DNA of 64,000 nt from contig NZ_VRKQ01000008.1 of assembly GCF_008056315.1 (NCBI RefSeq), forward strand, positions 824,957 to 888,956, read 5' to 3'. The stretch comes from Seonamhaeicola maritimus. GTDB taxonomy: Bacteria > Bacteroidota > Bacteroidia > Flavobacteriales > Flavobacteriaceae. The stretch's first letter is position 1; each line of letters starts with the position of its first letter. Of this stretch, positions 18,345-26,468 are shown piece after piece. The notes below the pieces were generated by a model, which saw only the letters and a program-made list of their open reading frames with translations, ran no database searches and was not told the origin of the DNA. Both the position numbers and the translations under genes were made by a program.

Positions 18345-18890
18345 TTATTGGCTTTTAATCTGGGTAATAGAATTTACTGTTACTTCGCAGATAAGAGGAA
18401 CGTTGGTTCCTATTTTGTTTTCATCTCCGTAATAACCATATGCTTTTTGTGACGGGAAAAGAAAAGTTACTGTTTCTCCAGTTTTCATAAGTTTTAAGCC
18501 CTCACGTAAACCAGTAAAAAGCTCTTCTTTATCCATAGCATAAGTTTGTGTTTTAAGGTCTGATTTTGAATATATCAGATTACCGTTTAAAGCTTTTACA
18601 TTGTAATTATAATTAACAATGTCTCCAAAATCCGGAGTTTTTAAAGTGTCTGTATCTATTTTAGTATTGTAATAATACCAAAATCCACTTTGTGAGGCTA
18701 TATAATTATAATCATGCTGTTTCATGATTTTTTCTATAGCAGCTTGTTCCTTAGAATTTAACTCTTTGTTCCTTGCTACAGATTCATCTATAAAAGAACC
18801 AGACTTTGAAAAGATAGGTCTTCTGGCTTCAGGTGTTTTACAGCCAATTACTAGCAATAGTAAGGTAAGGGTTAGTAATTTATTCATCAT
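18345..18890 (-). CDS. gldI: Gliding-motility FKBP-type isomerase lipoprotein GldI
   Basis: A 181-residue lipoprotein (signal ending LVIGC). The C-terminal half is an FKBP-type domain (DIVNYNYNVKALNGNLIYS, GLREGLKLMKTGETVTFLFP, QKAYGYYGDENKIG). The N-terminal region includes SGFWYYY, typical of GldI. GldI is one of the Gld proteins required for gliding and type IX secretion assembly or stability in Flavobacterium. The reading frame overlaps the upstream nrnA end by 11 bases, so translation is coupled. This nrnA-gldI-PPIase order is what I expect for flavobacteria. Confidence 0.9.
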   Translation of the reverse strand: MMNKLLTLTLLLLVIGCKTPEARRPIFSKSGSFIDESVARNKELNSKEQAAIEKIMKQHDYNYIASQSGFWYYYNTKIDTDTLKTPDFGDIVNYNYNVKALNGNLIYSKSDLKTQTYAMDKEELFTGLREGLKLMKTGETVTFLFPSQKAYGYYGDENKIGTNVPLICEVTVNSITQIKSQ

Positions 18891-19899
18891 TTAGGGCTTT
18901 ATTATAAGAAGGTAATATACTAATAAATTTTTCAATCGTGTCTTTTAATGATAAATAGCTCTTGCCCCCAGCGGCGTTGGTATGACCTCCACCGTTAAAA
19001 TGCGTACGTGACATTTCGTTTACAGAGAAGTTGCCTTTAGATCGAAGAGAAATCTTTATAATACCTTCTTGTTTGTCTTCAATAAAAATAGCAGCTAGCG
19101 CAACGCCATCTAATGATAAGCCATAATTTACAACTCCCTCGGTATCTCCCTTTGAGTAATTATATTTATTAAGTTCATCTTGAGATAAGGTTATATAAGC
19201 TGCTTTTGATTCTGGAATTACTTTTAAATTGTTTAAAGCACAGCCTAATAATTGTAGCCTGTTATAGCTGTTGGTGTCATAAACATTATTATGAATATCA
19301 GAGTTTTTAGCACCTTTTTCAATAAGGTCTGCCACTACTTTATGTGTTGTACTTGTTGTTGAAGCAAATCTAAAAGACCCAGTATCTGTCATAATACCAG
19401 CATACAAACATGTGGCAATATTTGAGTCTAACTCATTTAAATCTTCCAGCATTTCAATAAAATGATATATCATTTGACAGGTCGAACTCATGCTAACATC
19501 ACTATACATAAATGTAGCATAGTCATCGGGAGCTTGATGATGGTCTATCATTATTTTGAGGCCTTTACTTTCTGCGAGTACATTTTCCATATGACCAGTT
19601 CTATGAAAAGCATTGAAATCTAAGGTAAAAATGATATCGGCCTCATTTATTAAGTCTTTACATTCTTGGGTTTTTGAATCATACTTTAAAATGGAGCTTT
19701 CACTTGGCATCCATTTTAAAAATTTAGGATAATCGTTTGGTGTTATTACAGTTGCTTGATGGTTTCCCTTTAAAAGGTAGTGATACAATCCAAGTGTTGA
19801 ACCAATGGCATCTCCATCAGGGTTTTTATGTGGAACAATTACTATCTTTTTAGGTGCTGATAATAACTGCTTTATGCGCTCAATGTCTTGTTTATTCAT
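18880..19899 (-). CDS. nrnA: DHH-family phosphoesterase, NrnA type (oligoribonuclease / pAp phosphatase)
   Basis: A 339-residue cytoplasmic enzyme of the DHH/DHHA1 family. It degrades very short RNAs and dephosphorylates 3'-phosphoadenosine 5'-phosphate, or hydrolyses linear dinucleotides. The metal ligands are visible: HKNPDGDAIGSTLG, TLDFNAFHRTG and the DHH motif in MIDHHQAPDDY. The DHHA1 domain ends with GGGHTNAAGG. It is the first gene of the minus-strand run that continues through gldI, the PPIase and lgt, and it is divergent from ndk. Which of the known NrnA activities dominates cannot be told from sequence. Confidence 0.9.
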   Translation of the reverse strand: MNKQDIERIKQLLSAPKKIVIVPHKNPDGDAIGSTLGLYHYLLKGNHQATVITPNDYPKFLKWMPSESSILKYDSKTQECKDLINEADIIFTLDFNAFHRTGHMENVLAESKGLKIMIDHHQAPDDYATFMYSDVSMSSTCQMIYHFIEMLEDLNELDSNIATCLYAGIMTDTGSFRFASTTSTTHKVVADLIEKGAKNSDIHNNVYDTNSYNRLQLLGCALNNLKVIPESKAAYITLSQDELNKYNYSKGDTEGVVNYGLSLDGVALAAIFIEDKQEGIIKISLRSKGNFSVNEMSRTHFNGGGHTNAAGGKSYLSLKDTIEKFISILPSYNKALNDE

Positions 19900-19936
19900 A
19901 GACGACGAATATACAATTTTTTAAAATTGCTTTGTC

Positions 19937-19966
19937 TTGTTTTTAATTAGAAATAGGTTATTTTTG
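19937..19966 (+). promoter_or_regulatory. Promoter of ndk
   Basis: TTG (19937-19939), 19 bases, then TATTTTTG (19959-19966), a full -7 match, 20 bases before the ATG. A weaker TATATTCG on the opposite strand (19906-19913) could serve nrnA. Confidence 0.6.
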
Positions 19967-19985
19967 CACGAAATATATTTTTATA

Positions 19986-20405
19986 ATGGCAACAAATAGA
20001 ACATTTACAATGCTTAAGCCAGATGCTGTTGAGAAAGGACACATTGGCGCAATATTAGAAAAAATTTCGGCTTCAGGATTTAGAATTGTAGCCATGAAAT
20101 TAACTCAAATGACAAAAGCAGATGCTGAGACTTTTTATGCAATTCATAATGAGCGTCCGTTTTTTGGTGAGTTAGTTGAATATATGACTCGAGGGCCAAT
20201 AGTAGTAGCTATTTTAGAAAAGGATAATGCTGTTGATGATTTTAGAGCATTAATTGGTGCAACAAATCCTGCTGATGCTGCTGAAGGAACCATAAGAAAA
20301 TTATATGCAGAATCTATCAGTCAGAATGCTGTTCACGGTAGTGATAGTGATGATAATGCGGCTATTGAAGGTGCTTTTCATTTTTCAGGTAGAGAACAAT
20401 TTTAA
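19986..20405 (+). CDS. ndk: Nucleoside-diphosphate kinase
   Basis: Transfers phosphate between nucleoside tri- and diphosphates through a phosphohistidine, balancing NTP pools. The 139 residues are the normal length. The N-terminal [15 protein letters not shown] strand and the [13 protein letters not shown] segment are present. The active site [12 protein letters not shown] carries the catalytic histidine. It is monocistronic with a good promoter and a strong terminator. Confidence 0.97.
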   Translation: MATNRTFTMLKPDAVEKGHIGAILEKISASGFRIVAMKLTQMTKADAETFYAIHNERPFFGELVEYMTRGPIVVAILEKDNAVDDFRALIGATNPADAAEGTIRKLYAESISQNAVHGSDSDDNAAIEGAFHFSGREQF

Positions 20406-20426
20406 GTTATATAACTTTTAAATATT

Positions 20427-20460
20427 AAAAAGCCCGGAACTTAGTTGCGGGCTTTTTTTT
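20427..20460 (+). terminator. Terminator of ndk
   Basis: An AAAAAGCCCG stem pairs with CGGGCTTTTT (20427-20436 with 20448-20457), with further GAAC/GTTG pairing in the loop, then a T-run. On the minus strand it can also stop transcription from the convergent cold-shock gene. Confidence 0.88.
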
Positions 20461-20483
20461 TCTAAAACGTGAAATGATATATG

Positions 20484-20675
20484 TTAAATTACCTTTACGT
20501 TTACTGCGTTTAAGCCTTTTCTACCTTCCTGAAGATCGAATTCTACATTATCACCTTCTCTAATCTCATCAATCAATCCAGAAATGTGAACAAAATGTTC
20601 TTTGTTTGAACCTTCTTCTATTATGAATCCAAAACCTTTTGAATCATTGAAGAATTTTACTGTTCCTTTACTCAT
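20484..20675 (-). CDS. Cold-shock domain protein, copy 1
   Basis: A 63-residue single cold-shock domain (OB fold) that binds single-stranded RNA/DNA, probably as an RNA chaperone. RNP1 (SKGFGFI) and the RNP2-like EHFVHISGL motif are present, with the opening GTVKFFND. It is 60/63 identical to the protein of the next gene upstream. The 162 bases between them hold that gene's terminator, so it probably has its own promoter. Confidence 0.95.
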   Translation of the reverse strand: MSKGTVKFFNDSKGFGFIIEEGSNKEHFVHISGLIDEIREGDNVEFDLQEGRKGLNAVNVKVI

Positions 20676-20772
20676 GTTTAAAATATTAAATTAATACTAA
20701 TTACTTTACAAAACCTATGCCAAATAATCATAAGCAATTATTCTACATAGTGTTATGCGACCAAAAGATAAT

Positions 20773-20810
20773 AAATAAAAAAAGTCTGCCAAAATAAATT
20801 AGCAGACTTT
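20773..20810 (-). terminator. Terminator of cold-shock copy 2
   Basis: AAAGTCTGC (20781-20789) pairs with GCAGACTTT (20802-20810). Reading the minus strand, a T-run follows. It separates the two cold-shock genes. Confidence 0.75.
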
Positions 20811-20837
20811 GCATTTGTAATTGTTAAAGTATATATC

Positions 20838-21029
20838 TTAGATTACTTTTACGTTTACGGCGTTTAATCCTTTTCTACCTTCTTGTAGATCGAATTCAAC
20901 ATTGTCACCTTCACGAATTTCATCGATAAGTCCTGAAATGTGTACGAAATGTTCTTTGTTGTTGTCTTCTTCAACGATAAATCCAAAACCTTTAGAGTCA
21001 TTGAAGAATTTTACGGTACCTTTACTCAT
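20838..21029 (-). CDS. Cold-shock domain protein, copy 2
   Basis: A 63-residue cold-shock protein differing from copy 1 at three residues only (Ile to Val, Gly to Asp and Ser to Asn, all around position 19-24). The two genes differ at many silent positions, so the duplication is not recent and both proteins are kept under selection. The C-terminal 38 residues, including DEIREGDNVEFDLQEGRKG, are identical. A -7 element lies about 40 bases upstream. Confidence 0.95.
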   Translation of the reverse strand: MSKGTVKFFNDSKGFGFIVEEDNNKEHFVHISGLIDEIREGDNVEFDLQEGRKGLNAVNVKVI

Positions 21030-21060
21030 TGTAATTTGTATTAAAATAATAATTAAGCGC

Positions 21061-21068
21061 CAAAGGTA
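21061..21068 (-). promoter_or_regulatory. -7 promoter element of cold-shock copy 2
   Basis: On the minus strand this reads TACCTTTG, a full TAnnTTTG match, 32-39 bases before the ATG. The -33 region is not clear. Confidence 0.4.
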
Positions 21069-21130
21069 ACGTAAATAATAATAGGTTGTTGGTTTTTAAT
21101 GAAGTTTTTACAATTAATTGAAATCTGTAA

Positions 21131-21427
21131 TTAGCGTAAAATCAATTTCTTAACAATTTCTTTACCTAGTTCTTCATTAAGCATGGTAATAATTTTTTGT
21201 TTGCCATAGCTCAATTCTTCCCTTAATACACTAGAACTAAGTTGAACATAAAGTGTGTCTCTTTGTAGGTTTACAGAGGTAGTGTAATTGTTAACACCAT
21301 TTCCCATAAGTTTTGCCCAAGCCTCGGCAACATTGACTTTGTCCAAACCTTTTTCCAGTTTGTTGGTTTCAACAAATTCCTTTAAGGCATCTTTAATACT
21401 GATATGTTCGTTGTTGCGTTTAGGCAT
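21131..21427 (-). CDS. DUF721 / DciA-like protein
   Basis: A 98-residue cytoplasmic protein of the DUF721 family, to which the helicase operator DciA belongs. Typical features are the NVAEAWAKLMGNGVNNYT helix-turn and the beta part RDTLYVQLSSSVLREELSY. The ATG follows the stop of recF by two bases, so it is co-transcribed with a replication/repair gene. That fits a role with the replicative helicase. Bacteroidota members are short, and direct DciA function here is inferred. Confidence 0.82.
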   Translation of the reverse strand: MPKRNNEHISIKDALKEFVETNKLEKGLDKVNVAEAWAKLMGNGVNNYTTSVNLQRDTLYVQLSSSVLREELSYGKQKIITMLNEELGKEIVKKLILR

Positions 21428-21429
21428 TT

Positions 21430-22509
21430 TTAAAGTTTAAAAATTTCATAAGACTGATGTACCTGTTTTACTGCTTTTTCGGTACGTTCGGCATGGGTGT
21501 CACTAATAAACAATTGGCCGAAATTCTCGTCATCTACTAATTTAATGATTTGTGATACACGTTGTTCATCTAACTTATCAAAAATATCATCAAGTAGCAA
21601 AATAGGGTTTACGCCACTATGTGCTTTAATAAAATCGAATTGCGCCAACTTTAAGGCTATTAAAAACGATTTTTGCTGACCTTGACTCCCAAATTTTTTA
21701 ATAGGATGTTCTTCAATATTAAAATGTAGATCATCTTTATGTATGCCAACACTAGTGTATTGTAACGCCTTGTCTTTGTTTAAAGCATGTTGTAAAAGGC
21801 TATTTAAATCATCTTCAAATAAATGGCTGTGATATGCTAAATCAACCACTTCGTTTCCATTGCTAATGCCTTCATAGCGTTCTTTGAAAATAGGAATGAA
21901 TTCTTTTAAAAAGACATCACGTTTTTCAAAAATAAGTGTGCCGTATTCGGTAAGTTGGCTGTTGTAAACGTCTAAAGTATCGGCATTAAATGTGTGGTTT
22001 AAAGCAAAATATTTTAACAAGGCATTTCGTTGAGCCAGAATTTTATTGTAATTAATTAAATGTGATAAATAGCTTTTATCGCTTTGCGAAATTACACTAT
22101 CAATAAATTTACGTCTGGTGTCACTGCCTTCAATAATTAGATTTCTGTCAGCGGGAGAAATAATTACCAAAGGTAAAAAGCCAATATGCTCACTAAATTT
22201 TTCATAGGCCTTGGCATTTCGCTTAATGACTTTTTTTTGACCTCGTTTTAAGCTAACTACAATTTTTTCGTTTTTATCTTCTTTGTTGTATTCACCATTA
22301 ACCACAAAAAAATCTTCACCATGTTTTATATTTTGAGTAGCTACAGGATTAAAGTAGCTTTTACCAAAAGAAAGGTGGTATATAGCATCTAAAACATTGG
22401 TCTTCCCAATACCGTTATTTCCAACAATACAGTTTATTTTACTGTCGAATTCAAACGATTTGTTATCGAAATTTTTATAGTTAAGTAACGAAAGTGATTT
22501 TAAAATCAT
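21430..22509 (-). CDS. recF: DNA replication and repair protein RecF
   Basis: A 359-residue SMC-like ATPase that helps load RecA at gaps with RecO and RecR. Walker A is GNNGIGKTN, the signature region is [19 protein letters not shown] and Walker B is [14 protein letters not shown]. The opening [19 protein letters not shown] is the usual RecF start. Divergent from the TPR gene and upstream of the DUF721 gene. Confidence 0.96.
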   Translation of the reverse strand: MILKSLSLLNYKNFDNKSFEFDSKINCIVGNNGIGKTNVLDAIYHLSFGKSYFNPVATQNIKHGEDFFVVNGEYNKEDKNEKIVVSLKRGQKKVIKRNAKAYEKFSEHIGFLPLVIISPADRNLIIEGSDTRRKFIDSVISQSDKSYLSHLINYNKILAQRNALLKYFALNHTFNADTLDVYNSQLTEYGTLIFEKRDVFLKEFIPIFKERYEGISNGNEVVDLAYHSHLFEDDLNSLLQHALNKDKALQYTSVGIHKDDLHFNIEEHPIKKFGSQGQQKSFLIALKLAQFDFIKAHSGVNPILLLDDIFDKLDEQRVSQIIKLVDDENFGQLFISDTHAERTEKAVKQVHQSYEIFKL

Positions 22510-22617
22510 ACTACCAAAAGCAACTTAAAAACTGATTTAGGAGGAAAACCTTCAAAAAGAAGTGCAAATTATCGAAAATTATCAAATAAATAACCTTTTA
22601 GTTCTGAAGAAAAATTA

Positions 22618-22625
22618 TATTTTTG
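22618..22625 (+). promoter_or_regulatory. -7 promoter element of the TPR/ribH operon
   Basis: TATTTTTG is a full match, 22 bases before the ATG of the TPR gene. No good TTG at -33. Confidence 0.45.
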
Positions 22626-22646
22626 CGGCGCATTAATTTATAATAT

Positions 22647-23417
22647 ATGGCAACTTACAAGAAGAGAGGTTTTAAACCTAAAACTAAAGTAGAAAAGCAA
22701 CAGAATATTGAAGACGGATCTACAACAGCTGAGGTTTTTAATACCCTTGATGAAACAGCTTCAAAGACAGAGGCTTTTGTTGAGAAAAACCAAAAGTATA
22801 TTTTTATCATTATTGGAGTTGTAGCGGCAGTAGTTTTAGGTTCTTTAGGATATAAAGAATTTATTTCTGGCCCAAAACAAACAGCTGCAATGAACGATAT
22901 GTTTCAAGCTCAAAAATATTTTGATGAAGCTACTACTGCAGTAGCAAAAGATTCCTTATACACTTTAGCCTTAAACGGAGGAGAAGGGAAGTTTGGAATG
23001 TTAGATATTATTAATGAATATGGAGGTACAGATGCTGCTAATTTAGCTAGTTATTACGCCGGTACTGCTTACTTAAGATTGAAAGATTACAAAAATGCGG
23101 TTGAGCATTTAAGTGATTTTAAAAGTGATGATGAAATTTTAGCGCCATTGGCAAAAGGAAATATTGGTGATGCTTTCGTGCAGTTAAACCAACCTGAAGA
23201 TGCTTTAGGGTATTATGAGCAAGCAGCTAAAATGCGTGACAATGAATATACTACACCAATGTATTTATACAAAGCTGGAAATATTGCTTTAGATTTAGGA
23301 AAATCGGACAAAGCATTGTCTTATTTTGAAAGAATTAAAGCGGATTACCCTAGTGCCACAGAGGCAGCTAATATAGATGTATTTATAGGAAAAGCACAAG
23401 TACTAGCTAGCAAGTAA
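22647..23417 (+). CDS. Membrane-anchored tetratricopeptide-repeat protein
   Basis: A 256-residue protein with a basic N-terminus (KKRGFKPKTKVEKQQ), one membrane span around residues 52-70 (YIFIIIGVVAAVVLGSLGY) and a periplasmic part of TPR-like helix pairs. Clear repeats include AYLRLKDYKNAVEHL, AFVQLNQPEDALGYYEQAA and ALDLGKSDKALSYFERI. The layout resembles the YfgM/TPR_21 group, which associates with the Sec translocon, but this is only a fold-level guess. ribH starts one base after the stop, so the two are co-transcribed, an arrangement usual in flavobacteria. Confidence 0.85.
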   Translation: MATYKKRGFKPKTKVEKQQNIEDGSTTAEVFNTLDETASKTEAFVEKNQKYIFIIIGVVAAVVLGSLGYKEFISGPKQTAAMNDMFQAQKYFDEATTAVAKDSLYTLALNGGEGKFGMLDIINEYGGTDAANLASYYAGTAYLRLKDYKNAVEHLSDFKSDDEILAPLAKGNIGDAFVQLNQPEDALGYYEQAAKMRDNEYTTPMYLYKAGNIALDLGKSDKALSYFERIKADYPSATEAANIDVFIGKAQVLASK

Positions 23418-23418
23418 T

Positions 23419-23904
23419 ATGGCTACTGAAAATAAAAATTTATCAGAATACGATAAAGCTACAATCCCAAACGCGAGTAAATTTCGGTTTGGGATTGTTG
23501 TTTCTGAATGGAATGATACCATAACAGAAGGACTTTATAAGGGTGCATATGATGCGCTTGTTGATAACGGAGCATTGCCAAATAATATCATTCGTTGGGA
23601 TGTTCCTGGAAGTTTCGAGCTTGTTTACGGTTGCAAAAAAATGCAGGAACAAATGGTTAATGCAGTTATTGCCATTGGAAGTGTTATTCAAGGAGAAACT
23701 AAACATTTCGATTTTGTTTGTGAAGGTGTTACTCAAGGCATAAAAGACCTAAATGTAATGCGTGAGACGCCAGTAATTTTCTGTGTCCTCACAGATAATA
23801 ATATGCAGCAGGCTATAGAGCGTTCTGGAGGTAAACACGGTAATAAAGGTACTGAAGCTGCTATTGCTGCTATAAAAATGGCAGAACTTCGTAAAAATAG
23901 TTAG
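23419..23904 (+). CDS. ribH: 6,7-dimethyl-8-ribityllumazine synthase
   Basis: Condenses the pyrimidine ribitylamine with dihydroxybutanone phosphate to give lumazine, the penultimate step of riboflavin synthesis. The 161 residues contain the binding motifs FGIVVSEWND, VPGSFELVYG and AIGSVIQGETKHFDFV with the catalytic histidine. The tail has GGKHGNKGTEAA. It follows the TPR gene directly. No FMN riboswitch is visible. Confidence 0.96.
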   Translation: MATENKNLSEYDKATIPNASKFRFGIVVSEWNDTITEGLYKGAYDALVDNGALPNNIIRWDVPGSFELVYGCKKMQEQMVNAVIAIGSVIQGETKHFDFVCEGVTQGIKDLNVMRETPVIFCVLTDNNMQQAIERSGGKHGNKGTEAAIAAIKMAELRKNS

Positions 23905-24005
23905 TTGTATTTAGGTACTAATTTCAGTTTTTAACTTCTATCTACGGTCTTTATTTTGTTAACAATTTTTGGCTTTTTTGCAGGTTAATTTTATCTATTT
24001 TTAAG

Positions 24006-24013
24006 TATTTTTG
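24006..24013 (+). promoter_or_regulatory. Candidate -7 element before the small membrane-protein genes and mutL
   Basis: TATTTTTG is a full match. The nearest TTTG (23977-23980) is 25 bases away, longer than usual. A short hairpin ACCCT/AGGGT follows at 24027-24040 in what would be the 5' leader. Confidence 0.3.
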
Positions 24014-24068
24014 AAGAATGCCCATTACCCTATGCAGGGTGTGATAGGAATAATAGCATTACTAGATT

Positions 24069-24299
24069 TTGTTTAAGCAACGTAAACATAAAAGATTCAA
24101 CTATCAACCTAGATTTTCAAAAGAGAATCAAACAGGTTCTGAATTCAATGAAACATCTGATAAAGATTTTATTTCTAGGTGGAAGGAAACAAGAGATGGT
24201 AAGCGAACGGTTAAAGGTGTTTTACCGGTTAGAACATTAATATTAGCTTTGGTATTATTATTGATTCTCATGTATGTATTAGAAAAAAAATACATGTAA
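24069..24299 (+). CDS. Small basic membrane protein A (TTG start)
   Basis: A protein of about 76 residues starting at TTG, the only workable start because an in-frame stop is six bases upstream and no ATG precedes the C-terminal span. The N-terminus is very basic (FKQRKHKRFNYQPRF). A hydrophilic linker follows, and one membrane span lies at the end (LILALVLLLILMYVL). The RFNYQPRF motif is shared with the next gene (KFSYTPRYY). I do not know a function. It is in the mutL transcription unit. Confidence 0.65.
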   Translation: MFKQRKHKRFNYQPRFSKENQTGSEFNETSDKDFISRWKETRDGKRTVKGVLPVRTLILALVLLLILMYVLEKKYM

Positions 24300-24317
24300 C
24301 CTAAAAACTTAAAAATC

Positions 24318-24599
24318 ATGGGACTTTTAAAATTACGTAAAAACAAGAAGTTTAGCTATACACCGCGTTACTATAAAGGTGAAGGGAATCCATATGAAAT
24401 TAAGCATAAGTTTGATGAACATAGAACTACTGTTGGTAATAATTCTGGTTTAAAAGCAAAGTTTAATAATGCTGTAAACGATTATAAAAATAACCCAGAT
24501 AGAGAAGCAAACAGGCGTGTACTTATTATAATTGGTATTCTAGTTTTAATTTTCTTATTTATTATTGGGTTCGATTTATCTATTTTCTTTTCTAAATAA
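24318..24599 (+). CDS. Small basic membrane protein B
   Basis: A 93-residue protein laid out like its upstream neighbour: a basic KLRKNKKFSYTPRYY motif, a hydrophilic middle (FDEHRTTVGNNSG), then a C-terminal span (VLIIIGILVLIFLFIIG). It lies 18 bases after gene A and three bases before mutL. The shared motif and topology suggest that A and B are diverged duplicates. No family name is known to me. Confidence 0.72.
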   Translation: MGLLKLRKNKKFSYTPRYYKGEGNPYEIKHKFDEHRTTVGNNSGLKAKFNNAVNDYKNNPDREANRRVLIIIGILVLIFLFIIGFDLSIFFSK

Positions 24600-24602
24600 T
24601 AC

Positions 24603-26465
24603 ATGGCAGATATTATACAGCTTTTACCTGATCATGTAGCAAATCAAATTGCCGCTGGAGAAGTTGTACAACGTCCAGCTTCTGTGGTTAAAGAATTGCT
24701 TGAGAATGCTATTGACGCGGGAGCTTCTAAAATAAAACTTATAATAAAAGACGCAGGCAAAACCTTAATTCAGGTAATTGATGATGGTAAAGGCATGAGT
24801 GTAACTGATGCTCGATTGAGTTTTGAGCGTCATGCTACTTCTAAAATACGTTCAGCAGAAGATTTATTTCAACTAGACACTAAAGGGTTTCGTGGTGAAG
24901 CTTTAGCTAGTATTGCGGCCATTGCACATGTAGAGTTGAAAACGAAACAAGAGGGTGATGATGTTGGTACTTCTATCGTTATTGAAGGTAGTGAAGTAAG
25001 AGATCAGGAAGTTATTGTAACGCCTAAAGGAACTTCGGTTTCTGTGAAAAACTTGTTTTTTAATATTCCTGCACGTCGTAATTTTTTAAAGTCGAATGCT
25101 GTTGAACTTCGTCATGTTATTGATGAGTTCCATCGTGTTGCTTTGGCACATTGCAATATAAGTTTCACTATGTATAATAATGGAAGTGAATCTTTTAACT
25201 TACCAGTTGGTAATTACCGACAACGTATAGTAAATATCTTTGGAAACAAAACCAATGAAAAATTGGTACCCGTGGAAGAGGATACTGAAGTACTAAAAAT
25301 ATCTGGTTTTGTAGGGAAACCTGAATATGCTAAAAAGACTAGAGGAGAACAATATTTCTTTGTAAATAACAGATTTATAAAAAGTGCATATCTCAATCAT
25401 GCTATTGCCTCAGCATTTGATGGCCTGTTAAAAAACGGCACACATGCTAGTTACTTTCTGAATTTAACGGTAGATCCACAAACTATAGATATCAATATTC
25501 ATCCAACAAAAACAGAGATTAAGTTTGATGATGAGCACACCTTATACGCTTTATTGCGTTCTGCTGTTAAGCACAGTTTAGGGCAGTTTAATATTGCGCC
25601 GGTTTTAGACTTTGAAAGAGACTCAAGTCTTGATACGCCTTATAACTTTAATAAGAAATCTACAAGTGCGCCTGCAATAGAAGTAGACAAAAGTTTTAAC
25701 CCTTTCCAAGACGAAGGGAGAACTAATACTGGAACATCAACTAAAAGTGTAAGTTTTAAAAAGGAACCTGCTGCCAATTGGGAAAGTTTGTATGTTGGTT
25801 TAGAATCTAAAAGTAATAGCGAACCACAAGATTTTAGTGAGGTTCATTTTGAAAGTGAAGAATCAACAGCCTCTATGTTTGATGATGATAATAGCGTTGA
25901 ACAAGTTCAAACTACTTATCAACTTCATAGTAAATATATAGTAAGTACTATTAAATCTGGTATGTTGGTTATAGATCAACATAGGGCGCATCAACGTGTT
26001 TTATATGAGGATTTCTTGAAAAACATGACTATTAAAGAAGCTGTAAGTCAACAATTGTTGTTTCCGTTGCAATTGCATTTTTCAGTTCAGGAGATTCAGA
26101 TTTTAAATCAATTAAAAGAAGATTTAGAACATACTGGATTTGTGTTTTCAAACGTTTTAAAGGAGTCGATAGAAATTACTGGAGTGCCAATTAGTGTTCC
26201 AGAAAGTGAGGTTTCTATTATTTTAGAACAACTTATTAGTGATGTTGAAAATGAAGTTCCTGATGCACATTTTAGTGCTACTGATTTACTAGCGAAATCA
26301 ATGGCAAAAAGTTTAGCAATTAAAACAGGACAGTCGTTACAAAAAGATGAACAAGAACATTTGGTAAACAAGTTATTTGCCTGTAAAGAACCTAATGTAT
26401 CGCCAACTAATAAAACAACATTTATTACCATGAGTGTTGATGAATTAGATAAAAAATTTATTTAG
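24603..26465 (+). CDS. mutL: DNA mismatch repair protein MutL
   Basis: A 620-residue GHKL ATPase that couples MutS mismatch recognition to strand removal. The ATPase motifs are intact: LLENAIDAGASKIKL, DDGKGM and TKGFRGEALASIAA. The transducer domain includes YFFVNNRFIKS, and the linker is about residues 340-430. The C-terminal dimerisation domain holds a variant of the DQHA(X)2E(X)4E endonuclease motif (DQHRAHQRVLYE, residues 458-469). The usual CPHGRP near the end is replaced by SPTNKT (600-605). Both changes suggest the latent endonuclease may be lost. It heads a block with two rhomboid genes. Confidence 0.96.
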   Translation: MADIIQLLPDHVANQIAAGEVVQRPASVVKELLENAIDAGASKIKLIIKDAGKTLIQVIDDGKGMSVTDARLSFERHATSKIRSAEDLFQLDTKGFRGEALASIAAIAHVELKTKQEGDDVGTSIVIEGSEVRDQEVIVTPKGTSVSVKNLFFNIPARRNFLKSNAVELRHVIDEFHRVALAHCNISFTMYNNGSESFNLPVGNYRQRIVNIFGNKTNEKLVPVEEDTEVLKISGFVGKPEYAKKTRGEQYFFVNNRFIKSAYLNHAIASAFDGLLKNGTHASYFLNLTVDPQTIDINIHPTKTEIKFDDEHTLYALLRSAVKHSLGQFNIAPVLDFERDSSLDTPYNFNKKSTSAPAIEVDKSFNPFQDEGRTNTGTSTKSVSFKKEPAANWESLYVGLESKSNSEPQDFSEVHFESEESTASMFDDDNSVEQVQTTYQLHSKYIVSTIKSGMLVIDQHRAHQRVLYEDFLKNMTIKEAVSQQLLFPLQLHFSVQEIQILNQLKEDLEHTGFVFSNVLKESIEITGVPISVPESEVSIILEQLISDVENEVPDAHFSATDLLAKSMAKSLAIKTGQSLQKDEQEHLVNKLFACKEPNVSPTNKTTFITMSVDELDKKFI

Positions 26466-26468
26466 AAT

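Noticed and set aside
24027-24040. ACCCT/AGGGT hairpin as ribH terminator
   Set aside because: Only a 5-bp stem and no T-run; kept only as a note under the promoter candidate.
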